Below, in pieces: positions 1 to 6,265 of a DNA stretch of 7,219 nt. The translations under genes were made by a program, and so were the position numbers. A model generated the notes under the pieces. It searched no databases, was not told where the DNA came from, and saw only the letters and a list, made by a program, of their open reading frames with translations. The stretch is from JANLWK01 sp031364505 (GTDB taxonomy: Bacteria; Eisenbacteria; RBG-16-71-46). Where the stretch lies: NCBI GenBank assembly GCA_031364505.1, contig JANLWK010000438.1:1-7219 (forward strand). The letters run 5' to 3'. Numbering within the stretch: the first letter of the stretch is position 1; each line of letters starts with the position of its first letter.

Positions 1-1347
1 GTAGTCGACGGCCTCGGCGCCGTACATCTCGCTCGCCACGGTCAGGATCTTCTTCTCGATCGGCTCGTCCCATTCGTAGAGCGGGCGGAAGTGCGGCTTC
101 GCCTCGTCGGCGACCGACCACACGAGCTCCGCGAGTTGCGCACAGCCGGCGCCGCCCTCCGCGAATGGCGACGCCACGACGGCGTGGATGCCGAGCCCGG
201 CGCAATGCCGGCGGACGATCTCGATTTCGGCATCGGTGTCGGTGGGGAAATGGTTGATCGCGACGACGCACGGCTGCTCGAACTTGCGGATGTTCTCGAC
301 GTGCTTGTCGAGGTTCTCGAGCCCGCGCGCGACGGCCTCGGGATTCGGCTCGCCGACCTTCGCGAAGGCGACGCCGCCATGCAGCTTGAGGGCGCGCACC
401 GTGGCGACGAGGACCGTGCAACGCGGCGCGAACCCGCCGTAGCGGCAGTTGATGTCGAAGAACTTCTCGGCGCCGAGCTCGAAGGCGAACCCCGCCTCGG
501 TGATGACGATGTCGGCATACGCGAGGGCGAGCCGGGTCGCGTTGATCGAGTTCGTGCCGTGCGCGATGTTCGCGAACGGGCCGCCGTGGATCACGGCCGG
601 CACGCCTTCGAGCGTCTGGGCCAGGTTCGGCTTGATCGCGTCGCGCAGCAGCGCGGCCATGGCGCCGACCGCGTGGAGGTCCGCGGCCCGCACGGCGGAT
701 CCGTCGGCGCGGTAGCCGACGACGATGCGGGCGAGCCGCTGCTTCAAGTCGTCGAGCCCCAAGGCGAGGCACAGGATCGCCATCACCTCGCTCGCGGCCG
801 TGATGTCGAAGCCCGTCTCGCGCGGCACGCCCTCGGTGCGGCCACCGAGGCCGACCACGATGTCGCGGAGCGCGCGATCGTTCATGTCCATCACGCGGCG
901 CCACAGGACGCGGCGCGCGTCGAGGCCCAGCGGGTTGCCCTGGTGGAGATGGTTGTCGACCAGGGCGGTGAGCAGGTTGTGGGCGCTCGAGACGGCATGG
1001 ATGTCGCCGTTGAAGTGCATGTTGATGTCGTCGGCCGGGACCACTTGCGACTGGCCGCCGCCGGTGCCGCCGCCCTTCATGCCGAGATAGGGCCCGAGCG
1101 ACGGCTCGCGAAGGGCCACGGCGCTCCGCTTGCCGATCTTCGCGAGCCCCTGGGCGAGGCCGATCGAGCAGGTCGTCTTGCCCTCGCCCGAGGGCGTGGG
1201 GGTGATCGCCGAGACGAGCACGAGCCGCCCGCGCGGTGGATGGGCATCGAGGGCAGCGAGGGAGACCTTGGCCTTGTGGCTGCCATAGGGCTCGAGGTAG
1301 GAAGGGTCCAACTCGAGCCGGCGCGCGATCTCCTGGATGGGTCTCAT
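1..1347 (-). CDS. fhs: Formate-tetrahydrofolate ligase (10-formyl-THF synthetase), C-terminus beyond window
   Basis: This cytosolic enzyme makes 10-formyl-THF from formate, THF and ATP, feeding purine and formyl-Met synthesis or, in acetogens, the Wood-Ljungdahl methyl branch. The reading frame is open from ATG at 1347 to base 1, giving 449 residues. Family members are about 555 residues, so roughly the last 105 are missing at the edge. Seen directly: P-loop TPTPSGEGKTT (residues 49-59, Lys57), REPSLGP (80-86), the Gly-rich MKGGGTGGGQSQVVP stretch, DINMHFNGDIHA, VPRETGFDITAASE, IHGGPFANIAHG and INHFPTDT (364-371). Aligned from memory to the Moorella enzyme, Lys57, Arg80 and Phe367 match Lys74, Arg97 and Phe384. 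The pterin-stacking Trp412 position is Phe395 (in FAEGGAG). The start aligns with residue 16 of the Moorella protein, so this N-terminus is slightly short. No in-frame upstream ATG fits better, and only a weak GGAA lies upstream. The gene is divergent from the CPBP gene. Identification is very secure. Confidence 0.97.
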   Translation of the reverse strand, partial: MRPIQEIARRLELDPSYLEPYGSHKAKVSLAALDAHPPRGRLVLVSAITPTPSGEGKTTCSIGLAQGLAKIGKRSAVALREPSLGPYLGMKGGGTGGGQSQVVPADDINMHFNGDIHAVSSAHNLLTALVDNHLHQGNPLGLDARRVLWRRVMDMNDRALRDIVVGLGGRTEGVPRETGFDITAASEVMAILCLALGLDDLKQRLARIVVGYRADGSAVRAADLHAVGAMAALLRDAIKPNLAQTLEGVPAVIHGGPFANIAHGTNSINATRLALAYADIVITEAGFAFELGAEKFFDINCRYGGFAPRCTVLVATVRALKLHGGVAFAKVGEPNPEAVARGLENLDKHVENIRKFEQPCVVAINHFPTDTDAEIEIVRRHCAGLGIHAVVASPFAEGGAGCAQLAELVWSVADEAKPHFRPLYEWDEPIEKKILTVASEMYGAEAVDY

Positions 1348-1499
1348 GGCGGTGGGTTCCGGGCGGGACCGCCGCGATGGGCGGCCGCGCCCTGCGGCAC
1401 CCTCGCGACAGTGCTCCGAGCCTACTCGATCGACGATGCGAGTGCCGAGACGGGCAACCGAAACCTGAACGGAACCGGTCGCGCCGGGCGTGCCACCTA

Positions 1500-1528
1500 T
1501 GGACCCCGCCGCGAGGCGCGTTTAGTAT
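1500..1528 (+). promoter_or_regulatory. Candidate sigma70-type promoter for the leader ORF and CPBP gene
   Basis: TGGACC (1500-1505) matches TTGACA at 4 of 6 positions, and TAGTAT (1523-1528) matches TATAAT at 4 of 6. The spacer is exactly 17 bases. The -10 lies in one of the few locally AT-rich spots (TTTAGTATCC) of a GC-rich region. Transcription would begin near 1535, just before the perfect hairpin. In high-GC genomes matches of this quality occur by chance, and the sigma specificity of this organism is unknown, so this is a candidate only. Confidence 0.35.
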
Positions 1529-1537
1529 CCGTCGGTT

Positions 1538-1565
1538 CCGCGACGCCACTCGACGGGCGTCGCGG
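1538..1565 (+). promoter_or_regulatory. Perfect 10-bp inverted repeat (hairpin) in the 5' leader
   Basis: CCGCGACGCC (1538-1547) is the exact reverse complement of GGCGTCGCGG (1556-1565), separated by the 8-base loop ACTCGACG. No T-run follows, so it is not a classical terminator. It sits just downstream of the candidate transcription start and 23 bases before the leader ORF. It could act as an operator dyad, a stabilising 5' stem, or an attenuator or coupling element for the leader ORF. The dyad is certain; its function is inference. Confidence 0.55.
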
Positions 1566-1588
1566 CCTCAGGGACGCGAGGCTTCTCG

Positions 1589-1666
1589 ATGCATCCGATA
1601 CCGATCCCCTCCAAGCTTCTCGAATCGCGCCTGCGCGCGGGAGTTCGCCGCTGCTCGCGCACCTGA
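1589..1666 (+). CDS. Putative 25-residue leader peptide overlapping the CPBP start
   Basis: The ORF starts at ATG 1589 and ends at TGA 1664-1666, encoding 25 residues beginning MHPIPIPSKLLESRLRAG, with several Arg and one Cys near the end. A Shine-Dalgarno-like GAGG (1578-1581) lies 7 bases before the ATG, whereas the downstream CPBP ATG has no visible ribosome-binding site. The stop overlaps that ATG as TGATG, the arrangement used for termination-reinitiation coupling. I recognise no family and the peptide is not membrane-spanning. An alternative is that a one-base sequencing or real frameshift between 1589 and 1666 hides the true N-terminus of the CPBP protein, which would then begin at 1589. 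Whether it is translated is inference. Confidence 0.35.
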   Translation: MHPIPIPSKLLESRLRAGVRRCSRT

Positions 1667-2460
1667 TGGCGGCGATCGAGGCGCCCGCGGCGCCGCCGCT
1701 GCTGGCGTTGCTCGGCGGCTTCTTCGTGCTCGTCGCGGGGATCGCGGTGCTGACGGTGGTTCCGCGCCGCTCGCCGCTCGTCTCGCCGCGGAGCACGGCG
1801 CGCGCCCTCGCCTACGCGACCGTCTACGCGCTCGCCACCGGGTGCTTCGCCCGGGTGCTCCATTCGGCCCTGCTGGGCTACGATCGCAGCCCGTGGCTGC
1901 TGGCGCTGGGTGATGTCATCTCCATCACACTCAGCCTGTTCGCGTGGGTCATGGTGCTCGCCGAGGGGCACCCGCTGGGCGCGATCGGGCTCCGCCGGAT
2001 CCCCGCCGGCCGGCTGCTGCTGACCCTGGTGATGGGCGCGGGTGCTGCGGCGGTCTATTCCTTTGGACCTTACCGGGCCCTGATGACGTATCAGGTGCAC
2101 ACCACACCGGATACACTGGTGTTCGGGCTGCTGTGGGCTGCCGCCGGGTCGGCCCTGCCCGAGGAGTTCCTGTTCCGCGGCTACCTGATGAGCAGCATGG
2201 ACCGGCGCGTGAGCCAATGGGCGCGCGTCGTTCTGCCCGCGCTGGCGTTCGCGGCGGTGCGGGCGCTGAGGTTCCTCCCCGGACCTCACTTCACCACCGT
2301 GGAATGGCTGGGCTACGTGTTCGGACTCGCGCTGCCCCTGGGGCTGTTGTGGGGCATGATGCGCGAACTGGCGGGCGGGGTGATCTGGCCCTGTCTCCTG
2401 TCGCACATCCTGCTCGAGTTCGGCCCCGCACTTGCAGGAACCCGTCCCTCGCCGATGTGA
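1666..2460 (+). CDS. CPBP-family (Rce1/CAAX-like) membrane protein with degenerate active site
   Basis: The product is 264 residues with about eight hydrophobic segments (near 12-32, 46-66, 76-98, 112-130, 142-160, 185-204, 217-236 and 240-255). An LGAIGLRR loop (about 103-110) is typical of CPBP intramembrane proteins. Motif 1 is intact: EEFLFR at 166-171. Motif 2, normally FxxxH, reads FAAVR (195-199), so Arg replaces the catalytic/metal-site His. Motif 3, normally HxxxN, reads HILLE (247-251), keeping His but with Glu for Asn. The E166-to-R199 spacing of 33 equals that recalled for archaeal Rce1 (E140 to H173), which supports the alignment. Family members cleave prenylated proteins or peptides, or process bacteriocins. 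This one may be a pseudoprotease or use altered chemistry. The ATG at 1666 is the first in frame within the intergenic region and overlaps the leader stop. The propeller gene starts 28 bases downstream, suggesting co-transcription. Confidence 0.85.
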   Translation: MAAIEAPAAPPLLALLGGFFVLVAGIAVLTVVPRRSPLVSPRSTARALAYATVYALATGCFARVLHSALLGYDRSPWLLALGDVISITLSLFAWVMVLAEGHPLGAIGLRRIPAGRLLLTLVMGAGAAAVYSFGPYRALMTYQVHTTPDTLVFGLLWAAAGSALPEEFLFRGYLMSSMDRRVSQWARVVLPALAFAAVRALRFLPGPHFTTVEWLGYVFGLALPLGLLWGMMRELAGGVIWPCLLSHILLEFGPALAGTRPSPM

Positions 2461-2488
2461 TGACGCCTCCTCGGGCACTCGAGAGACC

Positions 2489-5200
2489 ATGAACCGAACG
2501 ATGTCGATGTCGACGCTCCTCCGGGCCGCACTGCTCGCCGGATTTCTGCCGGTGGCGATTCCCGCCGGCGCCGAGCCGCGCGCCACCGCCGCCGAGATGG
2601 CGGAGCGGGTCCGCCAGGTCAAGCTCATCCAGGCGCTCCACGTGATGGGCGAGCGCTGGGAGAGCGAGCATGCCTCGCGCAACCCGCTCGGCCCCGAATT
2701 GTGGCGCATGGGAGAAGGCGCGCCGCAGGGCGGCGAAGGCGGCGAGGCCGCCGGGCGAGGTGAGGGCGACGCGTCCGGCGGGGACGCGGACGAGGACGCC
2801 ATCGAGAAGGCTGCGGGGCTGTCGCAGCGCCCGGCGCGCTGGAGCAACGAGAGCACGGCGTCCCGGCGGCGCGATCTCCGCTCCTCCGGCCGGCTCGGCG
2901 CCCTTGGGACCTTGGGCACGGCCTCGTACGCGCGCAACGTGCTCGTCAACGATCCGTCGCTCGACGACGACTTCCAGGGCGATGCCCAGGCCGAGCCGGG
3001 CATCGCGGCGTGGGATCGATTCGTCGTGATCGCGTGGAACGACGGACGCGGCCAGCACGAGGGGGCGACGTTCCCCGGCTTCATCGGCATCGCCTATTCC
3101 ACCGACGGCGGTCAGACGTTCACACAGGGTGGCGTGCCGCCGAGCAACGTTCCGGGGGCACTCGGACCCGGCACGTGGACCAGCGACCCGGTGCTCACGG
3201 TCAACGAGAAGACCGGCGACTTCTACTTCTGCGCGCTGTTCGACCCGTTCTCGGAATCCGAGGTCCTCCACGGCGTCGCCGTCGCGCGGTTCAATTTCGT
3301 CGGCAACACGCCGGTATGGAACGCGCCGCGCGTGGTCCGCGCGCTGCCCGGCGACTTCTCATCGACCGACATCGACAAGCCGTGGATCGCGGCGGACTCG
3401 TCGTCGAACACGCTGTACCTGTCCTACAACCGCTACTTCAACAGCTTCGACGACTCGGTCCTGTTCACCCGCTCCACCGATCGCGGCTCGACGTGGTCGC
3501 CGTCGATCACGCTCAGCTCCGCCGCCGCCTCGGGGTGGGTACAGGGATCGCGCCCCGCGGTGGGCCCGCTCGGCGAGGTGTACGTCACGTGGAAGGAGGT
3601 CGGGCTCACGAATACGGGCCTCGACTACCTGCGCATCCGCAAGTCGACCGACCGCGGGCTCACGTTCACCCCGGAACAGGCGGCTGTGACGTTCTTCGAC
3701 AACTTCGGCACCGGGGCGCCGGCGTTCAACCGGGACCAGGGCATCGCGCTGCCCTCGATCGCGGTCGATCGCACGAACGGCACCCGGCGCGGCCGCGTGT
3801 ACCTTGCGTGGAACGAGTCGGTGAACTTCTACGATTCGCTCCCCGACAGCCTGCCCACGCGGCTCGAGGTCGAGGACAACGACTCCGCCTCGGTGGCCCA
3901 GCCGTTCACGCCCGGCGAGACGATCAAGGGCGACTGGAACAACCTGAACGACTTCGACTACTACCGGTTCGAGGCGACGCAGGGAACGAGTTACATCTTC
4001 TGGTCCGACCATGTCGCCCCGCGCTATCGCATGCGTGTCCTCGGCACCGACGGCGTGACCCGGCTCGCGTTCTCCGGCGACCCCGACCACTTCCCCGCCA
4101 GCGAGGGCCTCATCGTGTGGACGTGCCCGGTGAGCGGCCGCTACTACCTGCGCATGGTCACTGAGGGGTTCCAGACCGGCTCTTACCGGGTGCGCACCGC
4201 AATCGACATCCCGGGCGGCGACAGCCAGCGGGCGCGCGACCAGCGCGACGTGTTCGTCGCCTCGTCGGGCGACGGCCTGACCTGGAACACGCCGCCCTCG
4301 CTCGTCCACCCCGAGGAGTCGCCGTTCTTCGACAACTGGCTGCCCGAAGTCGTCGTTGCCGGGTCGAGCAGCGTCTACACGGTGTGGTTCGACTGGTCCG
4401 ACTCGCCGATCGCGTTCACGGGCGGACAGTCCTCGATCTACATGGCGCGCTCCGACGACGGCGGCGGCAGCTGGTCGGCGCTCGGGCCCGTGTCGGACCA
4501 GATCGGCGACTGGACCGCGGCCCACTGGAACGTGGTGCCGAACCAGGGCGACTACATCGGTCTCGTCGCCACGCCGACGACGATCCTTCCGGTCTGGGCC
4601 GATCCGCGCGGCAGCACGCCGGACATCTGGACGGCGCCGTTCGCGCTGAACGCGCTGCAGATCTACGTCGAGAACGTCATCGTCGACACGTCGGGCGTGG
4701 CGCTGACGTGGCGCGCGCGTGGCACGCCGCCGAGCGGCGCCAACATCTACCGCCAGATCGTCGGCTCGACCGGATACGCGCTGCGCGCCGGCGGGACGTT
4801 CGACGGCTCGGGGCGCATCGAGTTCCTGGACGACGAAGTTCAGCAGGGCACGCAGTACCGCTACGCGCTCGGCGTCTCGCTCGGTGGTCCGGAGCAGATC
4901 GTGGGCGAGCGCACGGTGTACCTGCCGGGTGTCTCGTCGCCGCTGTTCTCGTTCATGGGCGTGCGGCCGAACCCGAGCCGCGGGCAGCTGGTCGTGAACC
5001 TGGCGCTGCCGGATTCCCGGCCCGCCGAGATCGCGCTCTACGACCTGTCGGGGCGGATCCTCAACAAGCGCACGATCCAGGGCTTCGGCCCCCACGACGT
5101 CGACATGGGTGCCGGGCTGTACCTGGAATCCGGCGTGTACTTCGTCCACCTGTCGCACGGCGACCGCGAGGTCACCCGGCGCGTGTCGATCGTACGCTGA
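2489..5200 (+). CDS. Secreted Asp-box (BNR) beta-propeller protein with inserted PPC-type domain and C-terminal sorting domain
   Basis: The product is 903 residues. A signal peptide covers 1-28 (cleavage AGA|EP). A helical stretch follows, then a Gly/Glu/Asp-rich low-complexity linker (about 75-104). Asp boxes are STDGGQTF (204-211), STDRGSTW (329-336), STDRGLTF (386-393), a degenerate SSGDGLTW (592-599) and SDDGGGSW (655-662). WNDGR (183-187) and NQGDY (685-689) are further propeller-type motifs. Between the third and fourth boxes lies a bacterial pre-peptidase C-terminal-like domain (about 459-571), opening LEVEDNDS with NDFDYYRFEATQGTSYIF inside. A fibronectin-III-like segment (about 723-812) is followed by a C-terminal domain (about 825-903) with RPNPSRG, LYDLSGRI and GVYFVHL. 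This last domain resembles type IX sorting or FlgD-Ig-like domains. No sialidase Arg triad or RIP motif is evident, so an enzyme call is not justified. The protein is probably surface or extracellular. The 2489 start gives a proper signal peptide, although GAGAGA sits very close to it. Confidence 0.88.
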   Translation: MNRTMSMSTLLRAALLAGFLPVAIPAGAEPRATAAEMAERVRQVKLIQALHVMGERWESEHASRNPLGPELWRMGEGAPQGGEGGEAAGRGEGDASGGDADEDAIEKAAGLSQRPARWSNESTASRRRDLRSSGRLGALGTLGTASYARNVLVNDPSLDDDFQGDAQAEPGIAAWDRFVVIAWNDGRGQHEGATFPGFIGIAYSTDGGQTFTQGGVPPSNVPGALGPGTWTSDPVLTVNEKTGDFYFCALFDPFSESEVLHGVAVARFNFVGNTPVWNAPRVVRALPGDFSSTDIDKPWIAADSSSNTLYLSYNRYFNSFDDSVLFTRSTDRGSTWSPSITLSSAAASGWVQGSRPAVGPLGEVYVTWKEVGLTNTGLDYLRIRKSTDRGLTFTPEQAAVTFFDNFGTGAPAFNRDQGIALPSIAVDRTNGTRRGRVYLAWNESVNFYDSLPDSLPTRLEVEDNDSASVAQPFTPGETIKGDWNNLNDFDYYRFEATQGTSYIFWSDHVAPRYRMRVLGTDGVTRLAFSGDPDHFPASEGLIVWTCPVSGRYYLRMVTEGFQTGSYRVRTAIDIPGGDSQRARDQRDVFVASSGDGLTWNTPPSLVHPEESPFFDNWLPEVVVAGSSSVYTVWFDWSDSPIAFTGGQSSIYMARSDDGGGSWSALGPVSDQIGDWTAAHWNVVPNQGDYIGLVATPTTILPVWADPRGSTPDIWTAPFALNALQIYVENVIVDTSGVALTWRARGTPPSGANIYRQIVGSTGYALRAGGTFDGSGRIEFLDDEVQQGTQYRYALGVSLGGPEQIVGERTVYLPGVSSPLFSFMGVRPNPSRGQLVVNLALPDSRPAEIALYDLSGRILNKRTIQGFGPHDVDMGAGLYLESGVYFVHLSHGDREVTRRVSIVR

Positions 5201-5230
5201 CGCCAGGCGGGGGCGCCGCCAGGCGCCTTC
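5201..5230 (+). terminator. GC-rich hairpin with short direct repeat after the propeller gene, possible weak terminator
   Basis: Immediately after the TGA, CGCCAGGCG occurs twice (5201-5209 and 5217-5225). GGCGCC (5212-5217) and GGCGCC (5222-5227) can pair around a 4-base loop, with G-U pairs extending the stem outward to 5209/5230. Only TTCC follows, not a T-run, so intrinsic termination would be weak. It may instead stabilise the 3' end or cause partial polarity before the DUF4097-like gene, which starts 50 bases later. Confidence 0.35.
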
Positions 5231-5280
5231 CAAAGTCATCGCAGGCAACCCTGGGCCGGGCCGTGCGTATCCAAGGAACC

Positions 5281-5934
5281 ATGAGGACCTCCCGTCACGC
5301 CGCCCTGCCCGTGGCCCTGTTGCTGTGCCTCGCCGCGTCCCCGGTCGATGCCGAGCGCTATCTGCAGGCGGAGCCGCGCGTGTTCCCCCTCGAGGGAGCG
5401 ACCCGGCTCAGGGTCGAATTCCCCGTCGGCAGCATGACGGTCGAGGGGGACGAGGGCACGACCGTGCGGGCGCTCGTCCGGGTCGATTGCCGGAGGCACG
5501 ACACCGACGAGTGCGCGCGCCAGGCGCGGCGGATACGCGTCGACCACCGGGTCTCGGACGGCCGGCTGTCGATCGACGTCAGCGGCATCCGCAAGGAGAT
5601 GACCTCGCGCATCAGCGTGGAGATGCGCCTGCTGGTGCCGCGCCGCATGCAGTCGCGATTCGAAATGGGCGTCGGCAACCTCACGGTGTCGGGCATGACC
5701 GCCGACCTCGAGGCCGAGCTGGGTGTGGGTGAGCTGACCATCAAGGGCGAGGAGAGGCACTTCCACGCGGTCGCGGTGGAATCGGGCGTCGGCGACGCCA
5801 CGATCCGGACCCGGTCGGGCGACATCCGCGAGAGGGGCTTCATCGGGCACACCGCCCACTGGGACGACGGTCGCGGCGCGAGCACGCTCTCGGCCCACGT
5901 CGGGGTCGGCAAGGCCGAAGTTAACTTACGCTAA
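5281..5934 (+). CDS. Secreted DUF4097-like beta-repeat protein
   Basis: The product is 217 residues. A signal peptide covers 1-24 (cleavage VDA|ER); LLLC at 13-16 is not a good lipobox, so it is probably not a lipoprotein. The mature part consists of short beta-strand repeats. GVG-type turns occur at 130-136 (GVGNLTV), 148-154 (GVGELTI), 169-175 (GVGDATI) and 208-214 (GVGKAEV), with an earlier relative at 49-54 (VGSMTV). The last repeat runs to the C-terminal residues. Cys70 and Cys78 (a C-x7-C pair) could form a disulfide in the exported protein. The pattern is that of DUF4097/adhesin-like right-handed beta-structures, often exported and of unknown function. An AAGGA lies just before the ATG (spacing short, 3-4 bases). 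It follows the propeller gene by 80 bases in the same direction, so the two may share a transcript. The fold is well supported; the role is unknown. Confidence 0.82.
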   Translation: MRTSRHAALPVALLLCLAASPVDAERYLQAEPRVFPLEGATRLRVEFPVGSMTVEGDEGTTVRALVRVDCRRHDTDECARQARRIRVDHRVSDGRLSIDVSGIRKEMTSRISVEMRLLVPRRMQSRFEMGVGNLTVSGMTADLEAELGVGELTIKGEERHFHAVAVESGVGDATIRTRSGDIRERGFIGHTAHWDDGRGASTLSAHVGVGKAEVNLR

Positions 5935-6127
5935 ACTCCGGTGGGATCCCGGCCGCGCCCCTCGCGTGCGCCGCCGCCACACTCCCCCGCTACACCCTGT
6001 TGCAGTTCCTCCACTCACCCGCGCAGTTTGCACCCCGAAGGCTCTCGGTCCCACGACCGGGCGGCGCGCCCGTTCGATCGCCACTCCCCGTGGCCGGCCC
6101 GCGTTCCGAGCCCGATTGACGCGGTCG

Positions 6128-6139
6128 CGATGCGCATCG
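6128..6139. repeat. 12-bp perfect palindrome, possible operator
   Basis: CGATGCGCATCG is a perfect 12-base palindrome. It is flanked by GGTC (6123-6126) and GACC (6143-6146), which can also pair although offset by unequal spacers. It lies 7 bases downstream of the -35-like TTGACG (6116-6121) and about 125 bases before the microprotein start. A dimeric regulator site is possible. In GC-rich DNA such a palindrome can also arise by chance. Confidence 0.3.
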
Positions 6140-6251
6140 GCGGACCGGGGAGCCCGCCGCGTCGAGACCGCGAGCACGCGCGAAGTACCCGGGCACGAAC
6201 CTTGTTTATGTTCCGTGTGGGGCAGGCGCTGTTCAACGATTTCGCATCAGT

Positions 6252-6259
6252 GGAAGAGG
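6252..6259 (+). promoter_or_regulatory. Ribosome-binding site of the microprotein gene
   Basis: GGAAGAGG (6252-6259) is a strong Shine-Dalgarno match placed 6 bases before ATG 6266. It decides the start: it favours the short 36-residue product over the longer upstream-extended frame that is open from 5966. Confidence 0.7.
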
Positions 6260-6265
6260 TCAAGG

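Larger units (their letters stand above)
1348..1665. other. Divergent intergenic region between fhs and the CPBP gene
   Basis: These 318 bases separate two genes that point away from each other, so promoters for both should lie here. On the plus strand I can support a candidate promoter (1500-1528), a perfect 10-bp hairpin (1538-1565) and a short leader ORF (1589-1666). On the minus strand I found no convincing -35/-10 pair for fhs, and no riboswitch that I recognise. The plus-strand frame of the CPBP gene stays open through the whole region and into the antisense of fhs. That openness is a GC-rich artefact: no ATG suitable as a start occurs in it before 1666 within the intergenic region. Confidence 0.6.
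5935..6265. other. Intergenic region upstream of the microprotein gene
   Basis: These 331 bases hold no convincing gene. A plus-strand frame is open from 5966 into the microprotein, but its translation is Arg/Pro/Ser-rich and unlike a folded protein. A short stem, CGGGCG/CGCCCG with loop GCG, lies at 6058-6072 without a T-run. A 12-bp palindrome lies at 6128-6139. TTGACG at 6116-6121 resembles a -35 box but has no partner -10 at normal spacing. A locally AT-rich TTGTTTATGTT (6202-6212) is the only other promoter-like spot, with TATGTT as a weak -10. I see no tRNA or known riboswitch. Confidence 0.55.

Noticed and set aside
91..1665. Plus-strand open frame running antisense through fhs into the CPBP gene (a 789-codon ORF)
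   Set aside because: The first part is the mirror of fhs, rich in Arg/Asp/Val/His with no family motifs. Only the part from 1666 has CPBP features.
1522..3271. Long minus-strand ORFs opposite the CPBP and propeller 5' end
   Set aside because: They are shadow frames. The translations are low-complexity Arg/Gln/Pro or Arg/Ala/Val with no recognisable domain.
2489..5200. Annotation of the propeller as a sialidase
   Set aside because: Asp boxes alone do not show enzymatic activity. No RIP motif or Arg triad was found, and the inserted PPC domain is atypical for sialidases.
3359..5248. 629-codon minus-strand ORF opposite the propeller gene
   Set aside because: The composition is dominated by Arg, Val, Asp and Ala from GC-rich codon mirroring. 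There are no motifs, and the plus strand carries a clear multi-domain protein.
5281..5352. Lipoprotein signal in the DUF4097-like protein (LLLC)
   Set aside because: The residue before Cys is Leu rather than Gly/Ala/Ser, and a normal signal peptidase I site (VDA|ER) follows.
6055..6090. tRNA-like T-loop GTTCGATC
   Set aside because: The flanking bases do not form a 5-bp T-stem, and no acceptor, D or anticodon arms can be drawn around it.
5966..6265. N-terminal extension of the microprotein frame to 136 residues
   Set aside because: The extension is Arg/Pro/Ser-rich without structure, whereas a strong Shine-Dalgarno site directly precedes the ATG at 6266.
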